Assembly (NCBI GenBank): GCA_003963005.1
Contig: RXJW01000034.1
Location: 46,123 to 110,122 of the forward strand
DNA length: 64,000 nt
Source of the DNA: Burkholderiales bacterium
GTDB lineage: Bacteria; Pseudomonadota; Gammaproteobacteria; Burkholderiales; Burkholderiaceae_C
Direction: 5' to 3'
The notes beneath the pieces are model-generated. The model was given only the letters and a program-made list of their open reading frames with translations, did no database searches and had not been told where the DNA came from. The position numbers and the translations under genes were made by a program. Positions 1 through 7,694 of the stretch are shown here, piece after piece. The number at the start of each line of letters is the position of its first letter. Position 1 is the stretch's first letter.

Positions 1-897
1 TGCCGTCTGGGCGCCCAATTCGAGCCCGAGCCGGCGCAGCATGGCGGGGCCCAGGCCCGCCTGCAGCTGCGTCAGGGTCGGCTGAATCAGGAAGGCCACC
101 CACAGTGCACGCCATGCACGGCCGAGGCTCAGCAGCCGCGCCACCCGCAGCAGCGGGTCGGCCACGGCGACGATGCCCGGGTCCACCGGCGGCGGGAAGC
201 GCTCGGCCATGGCCTCCTGCAGCGCATGTGCCAGTGCCGGGCCGATGAGGCGCTCGGTGCGGAAGTCGCCTTGCCAGCCGAAGTGCTCGTTCAGCGTGGT
301 GGCGAAGTGGTCAGGCAGCTCGGGCAGGTCCACCAGCCACTGGGCGAAGGCGCTCGAGAACTCGGCCTGGCGGGTCAGCGGTTGGGCGTCCAGCGTCTGG
401 CGCACGCTGGCCCAGGCCTGCGCCAGAGCCGCGTCCCCGCTGCGGCGCCAGGCCAGCTCCAGGCGGTGGGTCAGCGAGCGGGGTTCGACGACGGGCAGGG
501 GCGGCAGCGACGGCAACTCGCCAGGGTCGATCGGGCGCGCAGGCTCGGGCGCAGGCGCCGGCTCTGGTGCGGGCACCGGTTCGGGCACCGGCACCGGCGC
601 TGGCGCCTGCGGCGGCGCGAGCGCGGCGATCTCGCGGGCCAGGGCGGCTTCGGCCTGCGCCGGTAACGGCACCTCGGGCAGCGGCGGGGCGGCAGCTTCG
701 GCCGTCGGTTCCGCCGGCCGGCTGCGCTCCCATGCCGCCCATTGCTGGGCGCGCTCGTAGGCGGCGCGCAGGGCCTGGTAGGCCTCGGCATCGTCGTCCG
801 GCCGCGTGACCTTCAGCTTGAGCGCATAGGCCTTCTTGATGGCCGCCAGCTCGGGGGTCGGCTCGATGCCCAGCAGGGCCCAGTCTTCGTCCCACAT
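1..897 (-). CDS. J-domain-like co-chaperone, C-terminus beyond window edge
   Basis: The N-terminal ~55 residues look like a DnaJ J domain (LLGIEPT, then AAIKKAYALKLK, then AYQALRAAYERA). The invariant HPD tripeptide reads RPD (KVTRPDDD). A Pro/Ala-rich linker (~residues 65-130) leads to a helical C-terminal part with no recognised domain. The frame is open to base 1, so the protein has at least 299 residues. The ATG lies 6 bp after the stop of the upstream Hsp70 gene, so the two form an operon and this is probably its dedicated partner. The His-to-Arg change in HPD would be expected to weaken classical Hsp70 ATPase stimulation; whether it still works is inference. Confidence 0.75.
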   Translation of the reverse strand, partial: MWDEDWALLGIEPTPELAAIKKAYALKLKVTRPDDDAEAYQALRAAYERAQQWAAWERSRPAEPTAEAAAPPLPEVPLPAQAEAALAREIAALAPPQAPAPVPVPEPVPAPEPAPAPEPARPIDPGELPSLPPLPVVEPRSLTHRLELAWRRSGDAALAQAWASVRQTLDAQPLTRQAEFSSAFAQWLVDLPELPDHFATTLNEHFGWQGDFRTERLIGPALAHALQEAMAERFPPPVDPGIVAVADPLLRVARLLSLGRAWRALWVAFLIQPTLTQLQAGLGPAMLRRLGLELGAQTA

Positions 898-903
898 CGC
901 CGC

Positions 904-2616
904 TCAGAACCGGAAGGTGTTGTCGATGCTGTCCAGCGCTTCCTTGAACTGCTGGCGGGCCTGGCGGATCAGGCGGTCGTCCTGTGTCTGCAGCACGGCC
1001 TCGAACTGGGCCAGCCAGTCCTGCAGCATCGTGCGGTCATTGCCCAGCCGGTCCTCGAAGAGGCGCTTGGCGCGTTCGATCAGGTAGCGGTTGTCGGCCT
1101 CGTCGCGCGGGTGGCGCTTGAGGGCCTGCAAGCGCTCGCGCGCGGCCGCGATCTCGGCCGGGCTCAGGCGCGCGCCCTGGCTTTCGATGATCAGCTCGTG
1201 GCGCTCGCCGTCCGGCTGCGTGCGGGCCTCCACTTCCAGCAGCCCGTTGGCGTCGTAGGTGAAGCGCACCTCGACACCCGCCTGGCCTGCCGGCGCCGGC
1301 TGCACCGGCACTTCCAGCTTGCCCAGGCTGAGGTTGTCGGAGCCCACGGGCGACTCGCCCTGGCGCACGTCGACGAGGATGTGGCGCTGCTGGTCGGCCA
1401 CGGTGTGATAGCGCTCCACGCGCGACACCGGCACCGGCGTGTTGCGCTCGATGATGGGCGAGAAGCGGTCATGGACCACGCGGCCGCCCACCGTCGCAGA
1501 GGCGATGATGCCGAGCGAATAGGGCATCACGTCGGTCAACACCACGTCGTCGAGGGCGGCGTCACGCGCCTTCAGGCCGGCCTGCACCGCCGCGCCCATC
1601 GCGATGGCGAGGTCTGGGTCTAGGTTGCGCAGCGGCAGGCGCTGGAACAGGCGCGTGACGAGCTGGCGCACCATCGGCATGCGGGTGGCGCCGCCCACGA
1701 GCACGACGTCGGCGAGGCTTGTCGGGTCGAGTTGCGCATCGCCGAGCGCGCGTTCGATCGGCCGGCGCAGCCGCTGCAGCAGCTCCGCCGAGGCGCTCTC
1801 GAACTCGCTGCGGGTGATCGTGGCGGTCAGCGGGCGGTCCTGCCAGACGGTGCGGAGTTCGGTGCTGTCGCGTTCGCCGAGGTCGCGCTTGGCCTGCTCG
1901 GCCAGGCGCCACCAGGTCTCGCTGGCCAGCCAGGCCTCGCGCTGTGCGCCGTCCAGGCCCGAGGCCTGGCGGGCGAACAGCTGGGCCATCACGCGGCTGA
2001 AGTCCTCCCCGCCCAGGCGCGTGTCGCCGGCGCTGGCGCGCACCTCCACGACGCCGTCGAAGTACTCCAGCACCGACACGTCGAAGGTGCCGCCCCCCAG
2101 GTCGAAGATCAGGAAGCTGCTGTGCTCCGGCCGCTGCTGCAGGCCGTAGGCGAGGCCGGCGGCGGTCGGTTCGTTGAGCAGCCGCTCGACCTTCAGCCCG
2201 GCGATCTCGCCGGCGGTGCGCGTCGCGCGGCGCTGGGCTTCGTTGAAATAGGCGGGCACCGTGATGACCGCTTCGGTGACCGGCTCGCCGAGGAAGGCTT
2301 CGGCATCGGCCTTCAGCGACTGCAGCACCAGGGCCGACAGGGCCTCGGGCCTCAGCGTCTTTTCGTGCGGGCCGGTCTTGAGTGTCAGCGTGCGGTCGCT
2401 GCCCATCCAGCGCTTGAAGGCCAGGGCGGTGGATTGCGCCTGCAGCCCGGCCCGCTCGCGCGCGGCCAGACCCACCAGCGTGTGGCCTTGTTCGTCCAGG
2501 CTCACGGCCGATGGCGTCAGGTAATCCCCGTGGGCATTGGGGATGAGCACGGGCGCGCCGTCTCGGAACACGGCCGCCGCGCTGTGCGTGGTGCCCAGGT
2601 CGATGCCCAGGATCAT
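904..2616 (-). CDS. hscC: Hsp70-family chaperone, HscC-like
   Basis: A short Hsp70 of 570 residues (DnaK is ~640). Phosphate-1 motif ILGIDLGTTHS is at the N-terminus, the phosphate-2 motif DLGGGTFDVSVLEYF near residue 190, and the adenosine motif VVLVGGATRMP near 320. A compact substrate-binding domain with a truncated helical lid follows. Length and the LGIDLGTTHS start fit HscC, a specialised Hsp70 paired with a degenerate J protein. ATG at 2616 is preferred over the in-frame TTG three codons upstream, because GGGAGG lies about 9 bp before it. The J-domain-like gene follows directly, supporting a chaperone/co-chaperone pair. Confidence 0.9.
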   Translation of the reverse strand: MILGIDLGTTHSAAAVFRDGAPVLIPNAHGDYLTPSAVSLDEQGHTLVGLAARERAGLQAQSTALAFKRWMGSDRTLTLKTGPHEKTLRPEALSALVLQSLKADAEAFLGEPVTEAVITVPAYFNEAQRRATRTAGEIAGLKVERLLNEPTAAGLAYGLQQRPEHSSFLIFDLGGGTFDVSVLEYFDGVVEVRASAGDTRLGGEDFSRVMAQLFARQASGLDGAQREAWLASETWWRLAEQAKRDLGERDSTELRTVWQDRPLTATITRSEFESASAELLQRLRRPIERALGDAQLDPTSLADVVLVGGATRMPMVRQLVTRLFQRLPLRNLDPDLAIAMGAAVQAGLKARDAALDDVVLTDVMPYSLGIIASATVGGRVVHDRFSPIIERNTPVPVSRVERYHTVADQQRHILVDVRQGESPVGSDNLSLGKLEVPVQPAPAGQAGVEVRFTYDANGLLEVEARTQPDGERHELIIESQGARLSPAEIAAARERLQALKRHPRDEADNRYLIERAKRLFEDRLGNDRTMLQDWLAQFEAVLQTQDDRLIRQARQQFKEALDSIDNTFRF

Positions 2617-2671
2617 GGAAAGCAACCTCCCGTCGATACGGGGCGCAGCTTAGCCGCTCCGGCGCCGCCCC

Positions 2672-3124
2672 TCAGGGCTTGGGTTTGATCAATCTAGGGT
2701 GCCACTCGTTCACCGCCAGCAGCGCCGCGGAACCGAAATGCTTGTGCAGCTCCGGCACCATCTCGCCGTGGATGACGACCGGGTCGGTCTCGACCGCCCG
2801 GCGTGCGAGGTCCAGGTCGGCGGTGGCGAAGATGAAGAGCCCGCGCCAGCCGTCCACGCCGTCGAATGGGCCGGCGTAGACCAGCAGCCCCTCCTTGACC
2901 AGGCGCTGGATGTTGGCGAAATGGCCCTTGAACATCTCGTCACGGGCCGGGCCGTCGGGCATGCGCTGTGGGCCGGTCTTGAGCAGGACGAACACGTACG
3001 AGCGCATGCCGTTGTCGTTGCCGCCCCAGGCCTGCGCCCTCGCGGCGTCGTAGGCGGGGGGCTCCTGGGCGTGGGCGGAGAGTGCCGCGAGCAGGGCGAG
3101 GGTGCAGGCAACGGTGCGGATCAT
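2672..3124 (-). CDS. Secreted YciI-like protein
   Basis: 150 residues with a clear signal peptide (MIRTVACTLALLAALSAHAQ). The mature part resembles the YciI/YCII dimeric alpha-beta barrel family: YVFVLLKTGPQR, HFANIQRLVKEGLLVYAGPF, GLFIFATADLDLARR, and DPVVIHGEMVPELH with the conserved D-P. YciI proteins are mostly cytoplasmic and of poorly known function, so the secretion signal is the unusual point. It lies between hscC and a divergent glyoxalase-fold gene. ATG at 3124 gives the signal peptide; earlier in-frame codons add nothing recognisable. Confidence 0.75.
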   Translation of the reverse strand: MIRTVACTLALLAALSAHAQEPPAYDAARAQAWGGNDNGMRSYVFVLLKTGPQRMPDGPARDEMFKGHFANIQRLVKEGLLVYAGPFDGVDGWRGLFIFATADLDLARRAVETDPVVIHGEMVPELHKHFGSAALLAVNEWHPRLIKPKP

Positions 3125-3187
3125 GGTGTGGCGCTGATTCGTTGACGGTGCGAGCATTGGAGCCCATGCCCGTCTGGAAGCCACGCG

Positions 3188-3646
3188 ATGAAACCCACCC
3201 CACCCGGCTGGCCGCGACTGTCGTCGGCCCTCTACTGCACCAACGCCCGTGAGGCGATCGCCTGGTACCAGCGCGCCTTCGGCTTCAGCGTCGAGATCAT
3301 CGTGGATGCCCCCGACGGCAGCGTCATGCACAGCGAGATCCGCTACGGCGAGGCGATGATGATGGTGTCGGAAGGCGGTGCCGCGCAGGCAGCCCGCTTC
3401 GGCGTGACGGGCCGCGCGCCGCGCGTGGCCGGCGGGGTCAACACGCAGTCGCTGTTCCTCTATGTCGATGACGTCGACGCCCACTGTGCACAGGCCCGAG
3501 CCGCCGGGGCCACGGTCACGATGGAACCCGCCGACAACGACTACGGGCCCGAGTACTGGTGCGACCGAAGCTACAGCTGCGTCGACCCCGACGGCCATCT
3601 GTGGTGGTTCAGCCAGCGGCTGCGCAACCCGCCCGGCGTGGCCTGA
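3188..3646 (+). CDS. VOC (glyoxalase-fold) family protein
   Basis: 152 residues with the paired beta-alpha-beta-beta-beta pattern of the vicinal oxygen chelate superfamily. ALYCTNAREAIAWYQRAFGF opens the first half, FLYVDDVDAHCAQARAAGA the second, and it ends in VDPDGHLWWFSQR. It resembles PhnB/glyoxalase-like resistance proteins. Substrate cannot be told from sequence. The gene is 17 bp upstream of a glutathione S-transferase gene on the same strand, suggesting a joint role in detoxifying electrophiles. Confidence 0.85.
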   Translation: MKPTPPGWPRLSSALYCTNAREAIAWYQRAFGFSVEIIVDAPDGSVMHSEIRYGEAMMMVSEGGAAQAARFGVTGRAPRVAGGVNTQSLFLYVDDVDAHCAQARAAGATVTMEPADNDYGPEYWCDRSYSCVDPDGHLWWFSQRLRNPPGVA

Positions 3647-3663
3647 GCGGCGACACTCGCCGC

Positions 3664-4278
3664 ATGAAACTCCTCGGCCGCCTCACCTCCATCAACGTCC
3701 GCAAGGTCCTGTGGACCGCCGCCCAGCTCGGGCTCACCCTGGACCGCGAGGACTGGGGCGCCGGGTTCCGGTCACCGCAGGAGCCGGGTTATCTGGCACT
3801 CAACCCGAACGGCCTGATCCCTGTGCTGCTGGATGGCGACTTCGTCCTCTGGGAGAGCAACAGCATCTGCCGCTACCTGGCCGCCAAGGCCGGCGACACG
3901 ATGCTGTTGCCCGCCGAGCCGCAGGCCCGGGCCCGCGTGGAGCAGTGGATGGACTGGCAGGCCGGTGAGCTCAACAACAGCTGGCGCGTGGCCTTCATGG
4001 CGCTGGTGCGCGGCCAACCCGCCGCGCCGGAGGCCATCGCGGCCGGTGTGACGGGCTGGAACCACCACATGACGCTGCTGGATGCGCAGCTGGCGCGCAC
4101 CGGGGCTCACGTCTGCGGCGAGGCGTTCACGCTGGCGGACGTGGTGCTTGGCTTGTCCGCGCAGCGGTGGCTGAACGCGCCCATCGAGCGGGTGGCGCTG
4201 CCGGCCGTGCAGGCCTGGATGGCGCGGCTGGCGACGCGGCCCGGGTTTGCCGAGTTCGTCGACAACGGCATGCCGTGA
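3664..4278 (+). CDS. Glutathione S-transferase
   Basis: 204 residues. The N-terminal thioredoxin-like domain has the cis-Pro segment NGLIPVLLDGDFVLWESNSICRYL, where ESNSI is the glutathione gamma-Glu contact. The C-terminal helical domain contains the CGEAFTLADVVLG capping motif. Family members conjugate or reduce with glutathione in the cytoplasm. The last ~125 bp are duplicated at 5691-5816 with only a few mismatches, marking one edge of a tandem duplication. ATG at 3664 starts directly with MKLLGRLTSINVRKV as usual for the family. Confidence 0.9.
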   Translation: MKLLGRLTSINVRKVLWTAAQLGLTLDREDWGAGFRSPQEPGYLALNPNGLIPVLLDGDFVLWESNSICRYLAAKAGDTMLLPAEPQARARVEQWMDWQAGELNNSWRVAFMALVRGQPAAPEAIAAGVTGWNHHMTLLDAQLARTGAHVCGEAFTLADVVLGLSAQRWLNAPIERVALPAVQAWMARLATRPGFAEFVDNGMP

Positions 4279-4303
4279 GGCTGGCCGCGCCCGGCCGCGT
4301 GCA

Positions 4304-5155
4304 TCAGGGGCGCGGCGTGGCTTCGATCTTCGCCACGAGCTGGCGGCTGGCCTGCAGCGCCGAGGTGACCTGGGCGGCGGTGGGCAGGCTTTTCTGCGGC
4401 ACCTGGCCCGTCTGGATCATCGTCAGCGCGGCTTCCGGCGTCATCATGGGCTTGCGAAACTGGGTGAGGGCGAACAGGAAGGTGAGTCGCTCCTCATCGG
4501 TCAGCCCCCATCCGGGATTCGCGACGGCCGCAGACAGCAGGGCCAGGTCGCGACCGCTGAGCGCGTCGCGGCGCAGGGCTTCGGCCACCTCGCTGCGCTG
4601 CGTGGGCGTCAGGTCGGCAGGGAACACCGCCTCCGCGTAGGCAGAAGCGGCTTCCGGCACCCCGGCCCGCATGGCACGCATGGCCAGCGGCGCGAGCAGG
4701 GCACGATGAGCGTCGGTCACCGTCTGGCAGCGGCGGGCCTCGGCATCGATCTCCACGATGCGCTGGGTCATGAACTCCGGAGCAATGCCCTGGTTGCGCA
4801 GGTCCTCCGCAGTCCGCCGCCGGTTCTCGCTGTTCGAGCACCGGCGCAGCCAGAGCACGGCGTCCCAGGCCGCCTGCGGGTCGCTGCCGGCATGGGCCCG
4901 ATCGATGTGCGGGCCGTAGCCCTCCGGGCCAACCGCTGGTGCAACCGGCGCGGCGACGCTGAGCACCGTCGAAGCAGCCCTTGACGTCGCTGGCGCCGGG
5001 GCCGCCGACACGCCAGACGCGGGGGGCAGGGCCAGCGGCAGCGCTGCAGCCGCAGGTGAAGACGGGGGCACGGCGGCCGGGGGCGTGGGCTGAAGCACCA
5101 GCACCGCCACGATCACCGTCAGGCCGGCCAGGCCGGCGATCCACAGCGGCTTCAT
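4304..5155 (-). CDS. Unknown membrane-anchored protein, paralogue A1
   Basis: 283 residues. An N-terminal membrane anchor or uncleaved signal (MKPLWIAGLAGLTVIVAVLVL) is followed by an Ala/Pro-rich linker to about residue 75. An all-helical domain then opens with EGYGPHIDRA and contains DAEARRCQTVT, MRAMRAGVPEAASAYAEAVFP and LTPTQRSEVAEALRRDAL. I do not recognise the family. It is clearly paralogous to the product at 5848-6696, by eye somewhat over half identical. The charged linker arrangement suggests a periplasmic domain. ATG 5155 is preferred; an in-frame GTG lies three codons upstream. Confidence 0.7.
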   Translation of the reverse strand: MKPLWIAGLAGLTVIVAVLVLQPTPPAAVPPSSPAAAALPLALPPASGVSAAPAPATSRAASTVLSVAAPVAPAVGPEGYGPHIDRAHAGSDPQAAWDAVLWLRRCSNSENRRRTAEDLRNQGIAPEFMTQRIVEIDAEARRCQTVTDAHRALLAPLAMRAMRAGVPEAASAYAEAVFPADLTPTQRSEVAEALRRDALSGRDLALLSAAVANPGWGLTDEERLTFLFALTQFRKPMMTPEAALTMIQTGQVPQKSLPTAAQVTSALQASRQLVAKIEATPRP

Positions 5156-5211
5156 GCCGCCCACCGCGGGTGCGACTTCTCAATCAGGATGTCCAGAACC
5201 CGCCTCCACAC
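5152..5211 (-). pseudogene. 19-codon remnant of the small membrane-protein gene
   Basis: Reading from GTG at 5211, codons for RRVLDILIE match the start of the intact membrane protein at 6693-7088 (AGLEILIE). The frame then ends in GCGGCATGA, where TGA overlaps the ATG of paralogue A1 exactly as the intact gene overlaps paralogue A2. The simplest reading is that copy 1 of the duplication lost the interior of this gene, keeping both ends. It is unlikely to make a functional product but could still couple translation into A1. Confidence 0.65.
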
Positions 5212-5293
5212 GTCGTCAGCGCCGGCAGCGTAGCGCAGAGGTGCGCGAGGCCCGCCGGGTTTTTTCACGTCGCACTACCAGCCGGCGGCGGCC

Positions 5294-5722
5294 TCACATC
5301 ACGACGACGAAGTTGAACTTCGGCGCGGTCGCCACCTGGGTCTTCGCGAACGCCAGCGCCGCGCCCAGTTCCTGGACGACCTCGTCATGCTGGTTGCTCA
5401 GCAGGCCGAAGCGCACCTTGTGGTCAACGATGTGCTGGCGCAGGCTCTGCAGCATCGTGACGGCCTGGGTCGTGTCCACCCAGGCGCCCTGCACGGCCAT
5501 CAGCTCGGTCGTGGACGTCATGCCCTCGGGCAGCTTGAGCTGGTCCATGTTGAAGCGGACGTCGGTCAGGTCGCAGAGGGACTGGAAGGGCGTCAGCCCG
5601 AGCTTGCGCGTCAGCGTGTCGAGCTTGTCGGCGTGGCGGTACAGCGCGCTGTAGTCCGCCTCTTCACACGTCACTTCGCCCGCGACCAGCTTGTCTGCAC
5701 AGCGGTGGCTGAACGCGCCCAT
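5294..5722 (-). pseudogene. Paralogue B1 with its 5' end replaced
   Basis: Up to 142 residues if started at ATG 5722. From LVAGEV onward it matches paralogue B2 (7167-7589) closely: YRHADKLDTLTRKLGL, GMTSTTELMA, VRFGLLSNQHDEVV and KFNFVVVM are shared. Upstream of about base 5688 the homology stops and the DNA becomes the antisense of the GST gene 3' end. The native start and first ~9 codons are therefore gone. The frame stays open into the foreign part, so a chimeric protein is possible, but no convincing ribosome-binding site is seen. Function unknown. Confidence 0.6.
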
Positions 5723-5816
5723 CGAGCGGGTGGCGCTGCCGGCCGTGCAGGCCTGGATGTCGCGGCTGGCGACGCGGCCCGGGTTTGCCGAGTTCGTGGG
5801 CAACGGGATGCCCTGA
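5691..5816 (+). pseudogene. Duplicated 3' fragment of the GST gene
   Basis: About 125 bp nearly identical to 4153-4278 (seven or so substitutions, no indel). It still reads in frame as the last ~41 codons of the glutathione S-transferase, with the final residues changed to GNGMP before TGA. It has no start of its own. It marks the junction of a tandem duplication: copy 1 has the whole GST gene and a beheaded B gene, copy 2 has this GST tail and a whole B gene. Confidence 0.9.
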
Positions 5817-5847
5817 TCTTTCTGTCGACCAGGAGCTGCCCCAACGG

Positions 5848-6696
5848 TCACGGATGGCGCTGGCTGAGCAGCGGCTCCAGCCAGGGGCGTGCGAGGCGCA
5901 GCGCGGCTTCCAGCTCGGCGGGTGTCGGTTTCGTGCGGAAGCGGATCTGCCCGTTGTCGATCAGCGCCTTGGCCATCGCCTGGGCGGGCTGGCCACCCAG
6001 CGCGGCATAGGCCACGAGATAGCGCAGCCGTTCTTCGTCGGACAGCCCCCAGGCCTCATGCGCCGTCAATGCGCCGAGCAGGCTGGGCACGTCACCGGCC
6101 AGCGCATCGCGCCGCATCGCCTCGGCCACTTCGCTGCGTTGCGTTGCCGTCAGGTCGCCAGGAAACACCGCACCGGCGTAGGCCGACGCGGCTTCGGGCA
6201 GGCCGGCACGCATGGCGCGGCTGGCCAGCTCCGGCAACAGCGCCCGGTGCGTCGCCGTGACGGTCTGGCAGCGCCGCGCTTCGGCATCGGCTTCCACCAT
6301 CAGCTGCGTCATCATCTCGGGCGATACACCGTGGTTGCGCATCGCCTCGAAACTGGCGCGGCGACCTTCGTTGCTGGCGCATTGGCGCAGCCACTGCACG
6401 GCTTCCCAGATGGCCTTCGGATCCTGGCTGGCGCGGGCCTGATCGATGTGCGGGCCGTAACCCTCCGCGCCGATCGACGCGGTCGATGGCGCCGCGGCGA
6501 GTCGCGCGGCCGGGGTGGCAACAGCCATCGACGCGGGCACGGGGGGCGCGCTGCTCGGCACCGCCTGCTGCCCGATGGGCAGCGGTGCCGAAGCCGCGAT
6601 GCCCGGGGTCGGTGTGACGGGCGCCGACTCCCTCGACACCCACCAGGCAGCAGTGAGCCCGAGCAGCACAGCGCCGAAGAAGGCAAGCCGCTTCAT
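5848..6696 (-). CDS. Unknown membrane-anchored protein, paralogue A2
   Basis: 282 residues with the same plan as A1. There is an N-terminal hydrophobic segment (MKRLAFFGAVLLGLTAAWWV), a Pro/Ala/Ser linker, then a helical domain with EGYGPHIDQA, DAEARRCQTVTATHRALL, RAMRAGLPEAASAYAGAVFPGDLTA in part, and TQRSEVAEAMRRDAL. The conserved core cysteine in RRCQTVT is kept in both copies. Its ATG overlaps the stop of the upstream membrane-protein gene by 4 bp, indicating translational coupling. Family unknown; envelope location is inferred from the anchor. Confidence 0.75.
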   Translation of the reverse strand: MKRLAFFGAVLLGLTAAWWVSRESAPVTPTPGIAASAPLPIGQQAVPSSAPPVPASMAVATPAARLAAAPSTASIGAEGYGPHIDQARASQDPKAIWEAVQWLRQCASNEGRRASFEAMRNHGVSPEMMTQLMVEADAEARRCQTVTATHRALLPELASRAMRAGLPEAASAYAGAVFPGDLTATQRSEVAEAMRRDALAGDVPSLLGALTAHEAWGLSDEERLRYLVAYAALGGQPAQAMAKALIDNGQIRFRTKPTPAELEAALRLARPWLEPLLSQRHP

Positions 6697-7088
6697 GCCG
6701 CGAAATTGAACCGCACCACGGCCACCGCGAGTGCGAACAGGTAGCCACAGGCGAAGCGGTCGATGCGCAGCACCGGGTCACCCCGGCGGGCGCGCCAGCG
6801 GCCGATCAGGGCCATCGCACCGCCCGCCAGCACCGGCGTGACGACGAGATTCATCAGGCGCGGCCAGCCATCGCGCGTCAGGTGGTTCGGAAACAGCCAC
6901 AGGCTCAGGGCGCCCACGCCGGCACCCAGCGCCAGGTAGCCCAGCACCGCCAGCCAGACGTTGGGTTCGCGGCGAAACGGCGCCGCCACGGCCTGCAGGC
7001 CGAGTTCGATCAGCAACTCGCCGAACAGCTGGAACAGCAGCTCCAGCACCAGTTCAATCAGGATCTCCAGGCCCGCCTCCGCGCGCAA
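6693..7088 (-). CDS. Small integral membrane protein
   Basis: 131 residues. The N-terminal part is an unusual Leu/Glu-rich amphipathic stretch (LEILIELVLELLFQLFGELL). Three predicted transmembrane helices follow: VWLAVLGYLALGAGVGALSL, NLVVTPVLAGGAMALIG and GYLFALAVAVVRFNF. Family not recognised. The open frame begins at a TTG (7088) and no ATG precedes the helices, so the start is uncertain. It is co-transcribed with A2 through a 4-bp overlap. In duplication copy 1 the equivalent gene is reduced to a 19-codon remnant. Confidence 0.65.
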   Translation of the reverse strand: MRAEAGLEILIELVLELLFQLFGELLIELGLQAVAAPFRREPNVWLAVLGYLALGAGVGALSLWLFPNHLTRDGWPRLMNLVVTPVLAGGAMALIGRWRARRGDPVLRIDRFACGYLFALAVAVVRFNFAA

Positions 7089-7166
7089 TGCACGGGGCGC
7101 AGCCTAGCGCAGCGGCGCCATCGCCGGCCCCGGCCTTATTCACGTGCCGCCCGCGCCGGGCGCTGG

Positions 7167-7589
7167 TCACATGACGACCGCGAAATTGAACTTCGGTGCC
7201 TGGGTCACCTGGGCCTTGGCAAAGGCCAGCGCGGCGTCGAGCTCCTCGACCACCTCGTCGTGCTGGTTCGACAGCAGCCCGAAGCGGACCTTGGCGTCCA
7301 CGACGTGCTGCCGCAAGGCCTGCAGCATCGTGATGGCCTGCGCGGTGTCGACCCAGGTCCCTTGCAGGGCCATCAGTTCGTCCGTGGAGGTCATGCCCGG
7401 CGGCAGTGACAGCTCGTCGGTGTTGAAGCGCGCGTCGGTCATGTCGCAGATCGACCGGAACGAGGTCAACCCGAGCTTGCGCGTCAGCGTGTCGAGCTTG
7501 TCCGCATGCCGGTACAGCGCGCCGTAGTCGGCGCCTTCGGATTTCACCTCGCCCGAGACCAGGACATTGGCCCACAAGACAGTACTCAT
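7167..7589 (-). CDS. Unknown conserved protein, paralogue B2
   Basis: 140 residues, soluble, no signal peptide. It is mostly helical, with ALYRHADKLDTLTRKLGL, GMTSTDELMALQGTWVDTAQAITMLQALRQH in part, LLSNQHDEVVEELDAALAFAKAQ, and a hydrophobic beta-like tail KFNFAVVM. I do not recognise the family. It is the intact member of the B pair and the first gene of the B - membrane protein - A unit. ATG 7589 is chosen because a G-rich Shine-Dalgarno-like run precedes it and the start falls where a normal N-terminus would. Confidence 0.7.
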   Translation of the reverse strand: MSTVLWANVLVSGEVKSEGADYGALYRHADKLDTLTRKLGLTSFRSICDMTDARFNTDELSLPPGMTSTDELMALQGTWVDTAQAITMLQALRQHVVDAKVRFGLLSNQHDEVVEELDAALAFAKAQVTQAPKFNFAVVM

Positions 7590-7694
7590 CGTTCGTGCCC
7601 CCCTTGGCTTGTTCAAGCGCATGTTCGGCCGCCGCACGGACGGCCGTGCGGCGGATGATAAGCAGGGCCGGCCGCGGGTGGTACTGCGGCGGGG

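Noticed and set aside
742..1623. Long plus-strand frame opposite the Hsp70 gene
   Set aside because: Antisense shadow; no domain pattern and it would overlap both chaperone genes.
2672..3598. Longer start for the YciI-like protein
   Set aside because: The extension overlaps the divergent VOC gene and hides the clear signal peptide that begins at 3124.
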